From positions 62,001 to 126,000 of the forward strand of contig JAIPBH010000004.1 in NCBI GenBank assembly GCA_021739635.1: a stretch of 64,000 bases of DNA, given 5' to 3'. The notes under the pieces were generated by a model that had not been told where the DNA came from, searched no databases, and saw nothing but the letters and a program-made list of their open reading frames with translations. The DNA is from Flavobacteriaceae bacterium. Its GTDB lineage: Bacteria; Bacteroidota; Bacteroidia; Flavobacteriales; Flavobacteriaceae. Both the position numbers and the translations under genes were made by a program. Numbering within the stretch: the stretch's first letter is position 1; every line of letters starts with the position of its first letter. Shown here one piece after another: positions 1-9,420 of this stretch.

Positions 1-917
1 AAAGTTTCTTTTAAATTTTCATTTTGTAAGGTGAATGTGGCATTCATATTAGATCGGTCTTCTTTAGTTGCAAAACCATTGAATAATGGATTTAAGTCTA
101 TTTCAGAATACATAAGTCTTGCTTTTTTCTCATTCATTTCTTCAACCTTAGCAATACCACCCATATTTTTAATCCATTCTAAAGTTAACATAGATGTGTA
201 AACTGCAAAAACTGGAGGCGTATTATACATGCTACCATTGCTTATGTGCAATTTATAATCCATGATTGAAGGGATTTTTCGAGATACTTTTCCTAAAATA
301 TCTTCTTTAACAACTACAAGAGTTGTTCCTGCTGGACCCATATTTTTTTGAGCTCCTGCATAAATTAAATCGAACTTTGAAAAATCCAAAACACGAGAAA
401 AAATATCACTACTCATATCACATACCATAGGTATTGGAGAATTTGGAAATGATTTTATTTGAGTCCCAAAAATAGTATTGTTTGAAGTACAATGAAAATA
501 ATCATAATCTTCAGGGATATCATAACCCTTTGGAATGTAGTTGAAGTTAGCTGCTTCAGATGAAGCTACTTCATAAATATCATCTAATATTTTAGCTTCT
601 TGAATCGCTTTTTTACTCCAAGTACCCGTATTTAAGTAACCGGCTCTTTTTTCTAAAAGATTCATGGCAACCATTAAAAACTGAGTGCTGGCACCACCTT
701 GTAAAAACAAGGCTTTATAACCTTTACCTTCTAATCCTAAAAGTTCTAAAACTAAGGATCTGGCTTTTTCCATAACATCAACAAAAGATTTACTTCTGTG
801 TGATATTTCTAATAAAGATAAGCCTTCGTTATTGAAATCAATGACGGCATGTGATGCCTTTAATAAAACTTCTTGAGGTAAAATACTTGGTCCTGCACTA
901 AAGTTATGTTTTTTCAT
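1..917 (-). CDS. serC: Phosphoserine aminotransferase, C-terminus cut by window edge
   Basis: PLP-dependent class V aminotransferase that converts 3-phosphohydroxypyruvate and glutamate to phosphoserine in serine synthesis; cytoplasmic. The minus-strand frame opens with ATG at 915-917 and stays open to base 1, giving about 305 of the usual ~355 residues. The N-terminus reads MKKHNFSAGPSILPQEVL, the typical SerC start. A FLQGGAST segment and the Schiff-base region AGAQKNMGPAG, whose lysine binds PLP, are both present. The missing part is only the C-terminal end. Upstream, across a 75-base gap on the same strand, lies the acyl-CoA reductase-like gene. No perfect TAnnTTTG box was found just before it; CAACTTTG in the gap is the nearest match. 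Confidence 0.95.
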   Translation of the reverse strand, partial: MKKHNFSAGPSILPQEVLLKASHAVIDFNNEGLSLLEISHRSKSFVDVMEKARSLVLELLGLEGKGYKALFLQGGASTQFLMVAMNLLEKRAGYLNTGTWSKKAIQEAKILDDIYEVASSEAANFNYIPKGYDIPEDYDYFHCTSNNTIFGTQIKSFPNSPIPMVCDMSSDIFSRVLDFSKFDLIYAGAQKNMGPAGTTLVVVKEDILGKVSRKIPSIMDYKLHISNGSMYNTPPVFAVYTSMLTLEWIKNMGGIAKVEEMNEKKARLMYSEIDLNPLFNGFATKEDRSNMNATFTLQNENLKET

Positions 918-992
918 TTTTTTTAAAAATTTAGAGATACAAAGTTGCTAATTAATTGACTATTTTATGTTATAAAATCCATAATTTTTTCG

Positions 993-2051
993 TCAAATTG
1001 CTAATAAAAATTCAATAGAATCAACATCATCTGCATAATCCCAAAGTTGTGGTTTTTGAGTTTTACCAAAAGCAATTTCATTTTTAGTAAAACCTTTAGA
1101 AACGATGCATTGAATAGACTCTTTTTCTTGATTTAATTTTTGTTTTAATTTTGAAGGATTTTCATAATATTCATAAAAAACGGTAGCAATAGGTGATACA
1201 GCACTAGTATCTTCTTTAATCATTAAAAAGCCATTTTCAAGCATATCAAATTCACTCATGATATATACTGCTTTATTGTAGTCATAGTTATTGGCGTATT
1301 TAGCTTTTTCAATAATAGGATGCCAATGATACATGCCTTGAAAAAATAAATCAAAATTATAATTTTTTGGAATATAGATTTTTGAAACATTTCTGCATCC
1401 TAAGCCATAATATCTAAAAATATCTTCAGAAAGTGCTTGCATGTCTTCTAACGTTTCCTGCCCATTTAAGATAGCTACAGAATTACGATTATTTCTAATA
1501 ATAGAAGGTTTATGTTTAAAATAGTATTCAAAATAGCGTGCTGTATTATTGCTTCCGGTGGCTATTACAGCATCAAAATTTTCTAACTTATCTTCAGTAA
1601 AAGTGATGATATTTTTAAATTGAGGTTCTACAAACTCTAAATATTTAGCTAAATAGGGCAGTAGGTGTTTGTCATTTGATGATTGCTTTACTAAAACATG
1701 ATGATCACAAATTAAAACAGATAAAAAATCATGAAACCCTACTAACGGAATGTTTCCAGCCATAATGATAGCTACCAATTTTGGTTCTTTTTTTGTTATA
1801 TCATATGCAGATAACCATTTGTTTAAATTCTCGGTAGTTAATGAGTCAGACCAACCTTTAATAGCAAATGCCATATTTTCTTTGGTAAACCAACCATTGT
1901 GTTCTTCTGCTAATTTTAATTGATGTTTAAATCCTTCAAAAAATAAATCGTTATGTTCAACACTTTCTTTTTTTTGAATTATTTCATTAGAAAATTGACT
2001 TAAAAAATCTCCTAATTTTACAAAAGCGTTAATTCTTTGTTGTAAATGCAT
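993..2051 (-). CDS. LuxC-like acyl-CoA reductase (aldehyde dehydrogenase fold)
   Basis: 352 residues with the look of the LuxC/acyl-CoA reductase family, which reduces an acyl-CoA or acyl-enzyme with NAD(P)H. The segment [20 protein letters not shown] near residues 91-110 resembles the nucleotide-binding start of the ALDH fold, [14 protein letters not shown] follows near 161, and Cys219 in GLGCRNVSK is the likely acyl-accepting nucleophile. It sits between serC and a divergent dicluster ferredoxin, an arrangement I recall from other Flavobacteriia. The physiological substrate cannot be read from sequence. A good minus-strand promoter (TTG-N19-TAAATTTG) lies 45-74 bases upstream and overlaps the start of the ferredoxin gene. 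Confidence 0.8.
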   Translation of the reverse strand: MHLQQRINAFVKLGDFLSQFSNEIIQKKESVEHNDLFFEGFKHQLKLAEEHNGWFTKENMAFAIKGWSDSLTTENLNKWLSAYDITKKEPKLVAIIMAGNIPLVGFHDFLSVLICDHHVLVKQSSNDKHLLPYLAKYLEFVEPQFKNIITFTEDKLENFDAVIATGSNNTARYFEYYFKHKPSIIRNNRNSVAILNGQETLEDMQALSEDIFRYYGLGCRNVSKIYIPKNYNFDLFFQGMYHWHPIIEKAKYANNYDYNKAVYIMSEFDMLENGFLMIKEDTSAVSPIATVFYEYYENPSKLKQKLNQEKESIQCIVSKGFTKNEIAFGKTQKPQLWDYADDVDSIEFLLAI

Positions 2052-2095
2052 TCTCTATTTGGTTATGAATGGTTTTGGTTTTATTTTAGCCATTA

Positions 2096-2125
2096 CAAAT
2101 TTAGAAAAAGAAAATGCTATGGCAA
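2096..2125 (-). promoter_or_regulatory. Bacteroidota-type promoter for the acyl-CoA reductase gene
   Basis: On the minus strand TTG (2125-2123), a 19-base spacer and TAAATTTG (2103-2096) match the flavobacterial consensus TTG-N17-23-TAnnTTTG exactly. The predicted transcription start near 2090 leaves about 40 bases of leader before the ATG at 2051. The -33 element lies inside the first codons of the divergent ferredoxin gene, so the two transcription units may interfere with one another. Confidence 0.6.
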
Positions 2126-2472
2126 TTATAATAACAGACGAATGTATAAATTGTGGGGCTTGTGAGCCCGAATGCCCAAATACAGCTATTTATGAGGCTG
2201 CAGATGACTGGAGATATAATGATGGAACCAGTTTAAAAGGAAAAGTAGTTTTAACTAATGGTAAAGAAGTTGATGCTGATGAAGCTCAAGAACCTGTAAG
2301 TGATGAGGTATATTACATAGTACCAGATAAATGTACAGAATGTAAAGGGTTTCATGATGAGCCTCAATGCGCAGCGGTTTGCCCAGTAGATTGTTGTGTG
2401 CCTGATGATGCTCATGTAGAAACTGAAGAGCAGTTGTTAGCTAAACAACGTTTTATGCATCCAGAAGCATAG
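2119..2472 (+). CDS. 2[4Fe-4S] dicluster ferredoxin
   Basis: 117-residue electron carrier. The first cluster motif, C9xxC12xxC15xxxC19P, is followed by a long acidic insertion. The second cluster is CTEC-(8 residues)-CAAVCP, with an extra CC pair immediately after it. This is the bacterial (Allochromatium-type) dicluster ferredoxin with an extended loop. The frame is open from 2059, but the ATG at 2119 is chosen because family members begin [15 protein letters not shown] and because the upstream part is occupied by the divergent promoter. A weak plus-strand promoter (TTG 2059-2061, N21, TATTTTAG 2083-2090) fits this start. A strong hairpin terminator follows. The redox partner is unknown; the divergent acyl-CoA reductase is a neighbour but not a proven partner. 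Confidence 0.92.
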   Translation: MAIIITDECINCGACEPECPNTAIYEAADDWRYNDGTSLKGKVVLTNGKEVDADEAQEPVSDEVYYIVPDKCTECKGFHDEPQCAAVCPVDCCVPDDAHVETEEQLLAKQRFMHPEA

Positions 2473-2497
2473 TTGCTTTACTTAAGTACTTATAAAG

Positions 2498-2527
2498 AAT
2501 CCTGAGTTTTAAGCTCAGGATTTTTTT
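2498..2527 (+). terminator. Hairpin terminator after the ferredoxin gene
   Basis: AATCCTGAG (2498-2506) pairs with CTCAGGATT (2514-2522) across a 7-base loop and runs into a T tract. It lies between convergent genes (ferredoxin and the secreted protein ending at 2526), so it mainly serves the plus strand and overlaps the stop of the minus-strand gene. Confidence 0.8.
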
Positions 2528-4064
2528 ATTTAAAAACTAATTTAACAAACCGTTGGTTTTTTAAATTATCAATGTCTTGACCAAACATTAAAATGGTATC
2601 ATCATCAACCCAATTATATAATTTAGGCCTTATAGTAACACCTTCTAATTCTTGTTTTGTACTTAAAACTTGCCTATTATAGTTTCCTGAAGAATCTATT
2701 TTTGTGCTTAAAAAAACGCCATCATAAGTTCCAAAAGAGTTAGCAATAAATCCAGTTTTATGGTTTAAATTTTTTGAATTGCAGTTATAAAATAAATAAA
2801 CATCATTATCTCTTAAAACTGGGTAGAAAGAACTATAAATGTTAACATTGGTTTTTTCATTTTTTTTACCAATTTTATTTGACCACACTATTTTTCCTTG
2901 ATTATCTAGTTTTATGGCTGCTATATCATGATTAAAATAAGTGGTTACATAATTATAAGTAAAAGACCATGTTTGTTCAGCTAAAACCAATAATTCATCG
3001 TTGTCAAATTTTAAAATATTTTTAAGTATGAAATTTTGATTTTCTATTTTTCCTTCATTGTATTTAGAGATGGCTTTATCTTTCTTTTTACCATTTTCCA
3101 TTAATTTTACAAAAAAATCAGTAGGTAAATTATTGTAATTGGCATATATAAGATTTCCATTTTGTAAATCTACTTTTGCTGAAAAAATGCCTTTCATAGC
3201 ATACAAATCTTTTTTAGAAAATAACCCAGTTAATACTAATTGGTCATTATTGAGTAACTTAGGACTTAAGTATCTTAAATGAACATCATTTGGTCTTATT
3301 TTGGTTATCAATCTTAGGCTTTCAGGTTCTACTTTAAATAATTGAAACTCATATCTGTGGTTGTTTTCATCACTTAAAGTTTTATTGCTGTCATATACTT
3401 TGCATAAAATAAACAAATCGTTATTTTCATTTGAAAACACATTATGTATTGATAAAACATCATTATTATAAGGGAATTCAAAAAATAAATTTGATGTTTC
3501 TACAAAAGCAGAATCAAATGTTTGTACTCTTATTTTCGCTATTTCTTTATTTTTATTGGGTATGGTGTAAAACAGTGTTATGGTATTTTGGTCTTCACTA
3601 ATAATAAATCTACTTATTGAATTATTAGCACTTTTGGTGTCATTTTCAATTTCTGTAATGAATGTTTTTTCGTTTAATGTAAAGGTGTCAAGGTTTACGG
3701 ATTGATGGTAATATTTTTTACCAGAATCTGTTAATAAGCTAAAAATATGAGTGATTTTATCTTTAATCTTGATAAGTCCAAGAGAGCTAAATTTATCTTC
3801 ATAATTTTCATCTTTCAAATTAATTTCTTCACCGGAAGGAGTTAAATCTAGATTGAATTTTCTTAAAAACATATCATCACCTTGTCCAAATCTACCTTCA
3901 GAGTATAATAGGTAATAACCGTTATCATCTTTGCCAATAATATCAACAGGAATCTCTCTTTTTTCATTTTTAAAAACAGCTCCATATTCTATTTTAATGT
4001 CATTTTGAGAACATAGTATATTGATGCCAAAGAAGCATAAAAAAAACAAAAAACACGGTTTCAT
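2526..4064 (-). CDS. Secreted protein of unknown function
   Basis: About 512 residues. The start chosen is the internal ATG at 4064, giving MKPCFLFFLCFFGINILCSQ, a classical short Bacteroidota signal peptide; the frame is open to 4097, but the extra residues would precede the signal. The rest is rich in Asn, Asp and Lys with repeated beta-strand-like segments (GYYLLYSEGRFG, DELLVLAEQTWSF, DNDVYLFYNCNS), which suggests a beta-propeller or repeat-type extracellular fold. There is no lipobox and no recognisable catalytic motif. It lies downstream of the TonB receptor gene on the same strand but is separated from it by a strong terminator, so it is probably its own unit. I do not recognise the family. 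Confidence 0.75.
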   Translation of the reverse strand: MKPCFLFFLCFFGINILCSQNDIKIEYGAVFKNEKREIPVDIIGKDDNGYYLLYSEGRFGQGDDMFLRKFNLDLTPSGEEINLKDENYEDKFSSLGLIKIKDKITHIFSLLTDSGKKYYHQSVNLDTFTLNEKTFITEIENDTKSANNSISRFIISEDQNTITLFYTIPNKNKEIAKIRVQTFDSAFVETSNLFFEFPYNNDVLSIHNVFSNENNDLFILCKVYDSNKTLSDENNHRYEFQLFKVEPESLRLITKIRPNDVHLRYLSPKLLNNDQLVLTGLFSKKDLYAMKGIFSAKVDLQNGNLIYANYNNLPTDFFVKLMENGKKKDKAISKYNEGKIENQNFILKNILKFDNDELLVLAEQTWSFTYNYVTTYFNHDIAAIKLDNQGKIVWSNKIGKKNEKTNVNIYSSFYPVLRDNDVYLFYNCNSKNLNHKTGFIANSFGTYDGVFLSTKIDSSGNYNRQVLSTKQELEGVTIRPKLYNWVDDDTILMFGQDIDNLKNQRFVKLVFK

Positions 4065-4128
4065 AGTGTGAAAATTAAAGTTTAAATATTGTTTCAAAGA
4101 TACCTACAAAAAAGAATTATCTAAACAA

Positions 4129-4160
4129 AAAAACCGAGCAATTTGCTCGGTTTTTTTTAT
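4129..4160 (-). terminator. Bidirectional hairpin terminator after the TonB receptor gene
   Basis: AAACCGAGCAA (4131-4141) and TTGCTCGGTTT (4143-4153) form a near-perfect palindrome with an A tract on the left and a T tract on the right. It lies 20 bases past the stop of the minus-strand TonB receptor. The run of As on the plus strand gives a U tract in the minus-strand transcript. Confidence 0.85.
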
Positions 4161-4179
4161 TCTGTTAAAGTTTATTTAA

Positions 4180-6864
4180 TTAAAATTTGTAATTAAGTTT
4201 TGCATAGTAATAAGCACCACCAAATCCCATTTGAACTGAATCCCAATAGCCTCCAGCTTCTGTCCAGTCATCTTGTTGGTCTGGATAAATGTTGAATAAG
4301 TTATTACTTCCAATATTAAGTTTTAAACTGTTTGATAATGCAAAGCCTAAGTTTAAATCAGTTACCATTTTTGAACCATAAGTGTCTGTTGCTGCAGCTA
4401 CTTGTTGGTTAAATCCACCATAATCTGCTGGGTCTTCATACATTTGGTAATCTAACAATGCAACTTCACTAAATCTGGTGAAAGTTAAGCCTGTATCAAA
4501 CCATTTTTTATTATAATTTAAGTTTAAACTCAATTTGCTTTTTGGTGCTGATGTTAATAAAAAGGCTTTATCACGTTCACCAAAAAAGGTTTGTTCATCT
4601 AAACTACCATTTTTTACTTTATCAATTTTCATATCATTAAAGTTTCCTAAAAAGGTTGCGGCTATTGAACTACCATCGCTTAAATTAGTTTTATAAGCTA
4701 AAATAATATCTAAACCGGTTGTTTTAGTATCTGCACCATTTGCAAAAAACTGAGCTGCTTCCACATTTGGAATTTGTGGTGCATCAAAGTTACCCGTTAA
4801 TACAATTCTGTCTTTAACTTTAATAAAGTACCCATCAACTGTGGCAGTAAAGTCGCCAAATGTAGTTGTAAAGCCTAAAGCCGCATTAAATGCTTTTTCT
4901 TCTTTTAATGGGCCAATACCAAACGATGCGGTTACAGGACTGTTGTTTGGAGATAAGAGTGATTCTAAAGCTTGTCCACCAACAAAGTTTGTGAATTTTA
5001 AGTTGTAATAAATTTGTGCTAATGAAGGTGCTCTAAATCCGGTGCTTAAAGATCCACGAATATTAAAATTATCAGAGGCTTTTAAACGCGCAGCTAATTT
5101 TCCGTTTATGGTGCTTCCAAAGTCACTAAAGTTTTCAAAACGAGCAGCAGCATTTATTAAGAAAGCATCCGTAATATCAAATTCAGCATCAGCATATAAC
5201 GAAATGTTACTTCTGCTTCTATTTACGGCATTTTTAGGACCATAACCTGGAAATCCTTGAGAACCACCTGGTCTTAAATCACCAGTTTCTGGGTCAGTTG
5301 GTTGTATTTGGTTACTTGGGTCAGTAATTAAAATACCGGTTTGGTCATAAATACCATAAGAAGCTTCTTCACCTGCATAAATAATAAACTGTTCTGTTCT
5401 GTATTCAGCTCCAAAAGCTAAGTTCATACCGCTTAACACAGTATCATAATATTTAGAAAAATCAAAATTAATGGTGTTTTGACTTAAGCTATGTCCGCCA
5501 GCATCAAAATCTGTTGGAGAGGTTTCTTCTAAAGAGGCATTAAGGGTTCCTTTAATAAAGTAATGGAAATCGTTTTTGCCAAAAGTATTACTAATATCAA
5601 TTTTCCATCCGCTATCAGTTGTGGTTCTTATACCTGCTGATAATGAATTATCTGTAATAATTGAGGTTATTCTTGGTGTAAAACCATTTGGGTAAATGCT
5701 TAGTACGTTACGCGCCGTTGGATTATTTCTTGTAAATGCATATGCATCGGTATCTCTATAATTTCTTCCGCCAAAGGCATAAATTTCGGTTTTATCAGAT
5801 ACAGGAACCGCTAAGTTTCCAAAGAAATTAAAACCTTCAATGGCTGCTTCACCAAAACCTTTTCTAAAATCAAATGCAGGGCGTAATGTTTTGTTTTTAC
5901 TTAAATATTCTGTAGTAAAGTTTGCAAAACCACCTTTACCAACTTCAAAACCATAGTTTGCAGTGACTTTAACAGAGCCTCCATCAAAATTTTTATCTTT
6001 TCCAATAGCATTGCCATCTTTTTTCGTGTCAAGTCTGTAGCCATCTGTATTCCAAGCGCCATATTCGCCAAAAGCACTTGTATCTACATCTGCATTTGTG
6101 CTGTATGCACCATAACTTACACTACCAGTTAGTTCATCAACATTATCTTTTAAAACAATATTAATGACACCAGCAATGGCATCGGAGCCGTATTGAGCCG
6201 AAGCACCATCTCTTAAAATTTCTATTCTTTTAATTGAAGACGCAGGAATGGCATTTAAATCGGTTCCAGTATTTCCACGACCTCTGGTTCCAAAAATGTT
6301 AATTAAAGACGATTGATGTCTTCTTTTTCCATTAATTAAAACCAACGTTTGGTCAGGACCTAAACCTCTTAAAGAAGCTGGATCTACGTGATCAGCACCA
6401 TCAGAACCGGTTTGTTTGTTGGCATTAAATGATGGTGCAGCATATTGAAGCATTTCATTAATTTCAACTTTTCCTACTTGAGTTGTTACATCTGCAACAT
6501 CAATAACATCAATAGCTACGGCTGTATCTACTGCAGTTCTTTTTGGGCTTCTAGATCCAACTAAGACTACTTCATCGAGACTTACACCTTCTTGCATAGT
6601 TACGTTTATAGTTGTTTGGTTATTTACATCAATGGAGACTGAATCATAACCAACATAGCTAAAAATAAGTATTGAAGTTGGACTTGCGTTTATGGAATAT
6701 TTTCCATCAAAATCTGATACAATACCCGTTGATGTTCCTTTTACAACAACGTTTACACCTGCAATTGGCATACCGGTAGCATCAGAAACAGTTCCAGATA
6801 CTGTTTGTGCATTTGAAAAATTAATACCAAAAAGTATTAGTATTATTACGTAAATGTGTTTCAT
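4180..6864 (-). CDS. TonB-dependent outer-membrane receptor
   Basis: 894 residues. Signal peptide about 1-19 (ending NAQ), then a carboxypeptidase-regulatory-like domain about 20-97 (TVSGTVSDATGMPIAGVNVV ... GKYSI). A TonB plug follows at about 105-240, with the segments LVLINGKRRH, LRDGASAQYGSDAIAGVINI and DVDPASLRGLGP-like spacing. The rest is a 22-strand-type barrel ending in the outer-membrane signature KLNYKF. It imports an unknown ligand using TonB energy. No SusD-like partner lies beside it, so a polysaccharide utilisation role is not supported; siderophore, peptide or other ligands remain possible. A possible -7 box (TATATTTG, minus strand 7091-7084) would imply a leader of about 210 bases. 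Confidence 0.93.
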   Translation of the reverse strand: MKHIYVIILILFGINFSNAQTVSGTVSDATGMPIAGVNVVVKGTSTGIVSDFDGKYSINASPTSILIFSYVGYDSVSIDVNNQTTINVTMQEGVSLDEVVLVGSRSPKRTAVDTAVAIDVIDVADVTTQVGKVEINEMLQYAAPSFNANKQTGSDGADHVDPASLRGLGPDQTLVLINGKRRHQSSLINIFGTRGRGNTGTDLNAIPASSIKRIEILRDGASAQYGSDAIAGVINIVLKDNVDELTGSVSYGAYSTNADVDTSAFGEYGAWNTDGYRLDTKKDGNAIGKDKNFDGGSVKVTANYGFEVGKGGFANFTTEYLSKNKTLRPAFDFRKGFGEAAIEGFNFFGNLAVPVSDKTEIYAFGGRNYRDTDAYAFTRNNPTARNVLSIYPNGFTPRITSIITDNSLSAGIRTTTDSGWKIDISNTFGKNDFHYFIKGTLNASLEETSPTDFDAGGHSLSQNTINFDFSKYYDTVLSGMNLAFGAEYRTEQFIIYAGEEASYGIYDQTGILITDPSNQIQPTDPETGDLRPGGSQGFPGYGPKNAVNRSRSNISLYADAEFDITDAFLINAAARFENFSDFGSTINGKLAARLKASDNFNIRGSLSTGFRAPSLAQIYYNLKFTNFVGGQALESLLSPNNSPVTASFGIGPLKEEKAFNAALGFTTTFGDFTATVDGYFIKVKDRIVLTGNFDAPQIPNVEAAQFFANGADTKTTGLDIILAYKTNLSDGSSIAATFLGNFNDMKIDKVKNGSLDEQTFFGERDKAFLLTSAPKSKLSLNLNYNKKWFDTGLTFTRFSEVALLDYQMYEDPADYGGFNQQVAAATDTYGSKMVTDLNLGFALSNSLKLNIGSNNLFNIYPDQQDDWTEAGGYWDSVQMGFGGAYYYAKLNYKF

Positions 6865-7204
6865 GTTAAATTATGTTTTTTTGAATTAGTTAACATAAAT
6901 ATAGCATAATAATTAACTAAAAGTAAAAAACTGTTGAAAAATTGCGAGAGTAGTACAGTAATTGATGCATTATTATCAATTACATTTTATTTTTAAATAT
7001 TAATAAAGAATAATAAAATGCTCATCAATAGGTTTTTCATAATGATAGTTTTAAAAATTAACGATTAAAATTCGCTTTTGTTACAAATATAAATGAACAG
7101 TTATCTTATGTTAATACTTAAAATAATTAATGAATTAACTACATTTGCACTCGCAAAAACCAAAAAATGGTTCTTGTACTTGTCATATAAATTATTTAAA
7201 GAAA
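6865..7204. other. 340-base divergent intergenic region between TonB receptor and ychF
   Basis: Very AT-rich, with no ORF of note. It contains the plus-strand -7 box for ychF (TACATTTG, 7140-7147) and, on the minus strand, a TATATTTG box at 7091-7084 that could drive the TonB receptor. Neither has a clear TTG at the preferred spacing. No RNA gene or repeat was recognised. Confidence 0.5.
7140..7147 (+). promoter_or_regulatory. -7 box of ychF
   Basis: TACATTTG matches TAnnTTTG and is followed by GC. The expected transcription start near 7153 lies inside the frame that is open from 7145, so translation must begin at the later ATG at 7205. The -33 position carries TTA rather than TTG. Confidence 0.5.
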
Positions 7205-8299
7205 ATGAAAGCAGGTATTGTAGGATTACCAAACGTAGGAAAGTCAACCTTGTTTAACTGTTTGTCAAATGCAAAAGCGCAAAGTGCTAACTTTCCATTT
7301 TGTACTATTGAGCCTAATATAGGTGTAGTAAATGTGCCAGATAAACGTTTGGAAAAACTAGAAGAATTGGTAAAACCAGTTAGAGTGCAACCTGCTACTG
7401 TGGAAATAGTTGATATTGCAGGCTTGGTAAAAGGAGCCAGTAAAGGTGAAGGATTAGGAAATCAGTTTTTAGCAAATATTAGAGAAACCGATGCTATTTT
7501 ACATGTGTTACGTTGTTTTGATAATGATAATATTGTACATGTTGATGGTAAAGTAAATCCAATTCGTGATAAAGAAACCATTGATATGGAGTTGCAGTTA
7601 AAGGATTTAGAAACTGTTGATAAAAAGCTTGAAAAAGTAAAGCGTGCTGCTAAAACAGGAAATAAAGACGCTCAAAAAGAGGAAGCTGTATTGCTTAAAA
7701 TTAAGTCAAATCTTGAAGCTGGTATTTCTATAAGAGCCCTAGAATTTAGTGAAGATGATTATAATGATTTTGTAAAACCATCACAATTCATTACAGATAA
7801 ACCAGTGATGTATGTTTGTAATGTTGATGAAGCATCAGCAGTTTCAGGAAACGCTTATGTTGAGTTGGTAAAAGAAGCTGTTAAAGATGAAAATGCAGAA
7901 GTTTTATTTTTAGCCGTTGGAACTGAAGCAGATATAAATGAATTAGATGATTATGAAGAACGCCAAATGTTTCTTCAAGATATAGGGTTAAATGAAGCGG
8001 GTTCTGCTAAATTAATTCGTTCGGCTTATAAATTATTAAAACAACAAACCTATTTTACTGCCGGAGTAAAAGAAGTAAGAGCTTGGACCATTGATGTTGG
8101 AGCTACTGCACCACAAGCTGCCGGTGTTATTCACAGCGATTTTGAAAAAGGTTTTATTAGAGCCGAAGTTATTGCTTATGATGATTTTGAATCTTATGGT
8201 AGTGAAGCTAAAGTAAAAGAGGCTGGAAAAATGCGTGTTGAAGGGAAAAATTATATTGTTAAAGATGGCGATGTCATGCATTTCTTATTTAATGTGTAG
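7205..8299 (+). CDS. ychF: Redox-regulated ATPase YchF (Obg-family GTPase fold)
   Basis: 364 residues, the standard length. The P-loop [15 protein letters not shown] lies near residues 8-22, switch region and G3 motif [17 protein letters not shown] near 66-82, and the C-terminal TGS-like domain ends [13 protein letters not shown]. YchF binds ATP in preference to GTP and is ribosome-associated. The start is the ATG at 7205 ([15 protein letters not shown]); the frame extends to 7145, but that part overlaps the promoter. The gene is monocistronic by spacing, with the EamA transporter 76 bases downstream. Confidence 0.96.
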   Translation: MKAGIVGLPNVGKSTLFNCLSNAKAQSANFPFCTIEPNIGVVNVPDKRLEKLEELVKPVRVQPATVEIVDIAGLVKGASKGEGLGNQFLANIRETDAILHVLRCFDNDNIVHVDGKVNPIRDKETIDMELQLKDLETVDKKLEKVKRAAKTGNKDAQKEEAVLLKIKSNLEAGISIRALEFSEDDYNDFVKPSQFITDKPVMYVCNVDEASAVSGNAYVELVKEAVKDENAEVLFLAVGTEADINELDDYEERQMFLQDIGLNEAGSAKLIRSAYKLLKQQTYFTAGVKEVRAWTIDVGATAPQAAGVIHSDFEKGFIRAEVIAYDDFESYGSEAKVKEAGKMRVEGKNYIVKDGDVMHFLFNV

Positions 8300-8323
8300 T
8301 TTTATTTAACCTTGAGTGTCGCA

Positions 8324-8377
8324 ATGCTCCAGATTTTTTAAATCAACTTTTATCTACAAAAATCTATCTTGGAGCAT
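8324..8377 (+). repeat. Inverted repeat enclosing the start codon of the EamA transporter
   Basis: ATGCTCCAGAT at 8324-8334 is complementary to ATCTTGGAGCAT at 8366-8377, with one bulged T, enclosing about 30 bases. The right arm contains the A and T of the EamA start codon (8376) and the bases just before it. Folded in RNA, this would hide the translation start. See the findings. Confidence 0.5.
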
Positions 8378-9275
8378 GAAATCTAACAAGTCTTTTGTTT
8401 ACGGTATTATTTTAGGATTAATAGGCATTGTTCTGTTTTCTTCAAAAGCAGTCATGGTAAAAATGGCTTATCAATACCACATTGATGCTGTAAGTGTTTT
8501 GCTTTTTAGAATGTTGTTTTCTTTCCCATTTTATGTAGTTATTGCCATCATATTTAGAAATAAAAATAATGAGATAGTTTTAGTAAAAAATGACTATTTA
8601 TGGGTAGCTTTTTTTGGTATAGTTGGTTATTATTTGTCTAGTTATTTTGATTTTGTAGGACTCATTTATATAAAAGCAAGTTTAGAACGCATCATTTTAT
8701 TCATATATCCAACGATAGTGATTTTGTTTAATAAGTTATTTTTAAAACAACCGGTTTCTAAAAATCAAGTTTATGCTATTATTTTAACCTATGTAGGTAT
8801 TATCATAGCTTTTTGGAATGAAGTTGCTATTTCTGGAAATGATACGTATTTAGGAGGATTTTTTATAGTGCTTTGTGCCATAACTTATGCGGCCTATTTG
8901 TCTGGTAGCGGTTGGTTAATTCCAAAATTTGGTGTGATGAAATTTACCGCTTACGTTATGATTGTATCATGCATATGTGTTTTTGTTCATTACGGAATTA
9001 CCAATAAAATAGATTTATTACATTACCCTTGGCAAGTGTATCTTTTAGGGTTTTTAATTGCCATTTTTGCAACCGTAATTCCATCGTTTTTAGTATCCAC
9101 TTCTATTAAACTCATTAGCTCTTCTAATTTTGCGGTTATTGCAGCAGTTGGACCAATTTCTACTATTATTTTAGCTGCTATTTTTTTAAATGAACAATTA
9201 ACTTTATTACAATTATTAGGTGCTTTTGCTGTTATAATTGGAATTTCATTAGTATCTTTAAAAAAGAAAAAATAA
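8376..9275 (+). CDS. EamA/DMT-family membrane transporter
   Basis: 299 residues with about ten hydrophobic helices and the two-repeat layout of drug/metabolite transporters (for example GIILGLIGIVLFSSKAVMVK at the start and VAAVGPISTIILAAIFLNEQL in the second repeat). It ends with a lysine-rich cytoplasmic tail (LKKKK). Substrate unknown. The start is the ATG at 8376 (MKSNKSFVYG), because the 20 residues encoded upstream are not membrane-like and the ATG lies at the edge of a hairpin that could control translation. Gene order relative to ychF and parE gives no hint of function. Confidence 0.85.
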   Translation: MKSNKSFVYGIILGLIGIVLFSSKAVMVKMAYQYHIDAVSVLLFRMLFSFPFYVVIAIIFRNKNNEIVLVKNDYLWVAFFGIVGYYLSSYFDFVGLIYIKASLERIILFIYPTIVILFNKLFLKQPVSKNQVYAIILTYVGIIIAFWNEVAISGNDTYLGGFFIVLCAITYAAYLSGSGWLIPKFGVMKFTAYVMIVSCICVFVHYGITNKIDLLHYPWQVYLLGFLIAIFATVIPSFLVSTSIKLISSSNFAVIAAVGPISTIILAAIFLNEQLTLLQLLGAFAVIIGISLVSLKKKK

Positions 9276-9420
9276 GTATTTTTTTAGGTGAATTAATGTA
9301 AAAAAAAGATGTTCTCAACAACATTATTTTTTTATTGTTAATTACTTTGTGTAAAGGCAGTTTCATTTTTTATTTTGATATATTATATTAGCGTCCTATC
9401 ATTAAATTTCACTCAAATCT

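Noticed and set aside
2059-2118. N-terminal extension of the ferredoxin
   Set aside because: Family members start at the Met at 2119 and the extension overlaps the divergent promoter.
5042-5245. Plus-strand ORF opposite the TonB receptor
   Set aside because: Lies wholly inside a well-supported gene and shows only the shadow of its codons.
7145-7204. N-terminal extension of YchF
   Set aside because: The -7 box at 7140-7147 and the normal family length place the start at 7205.
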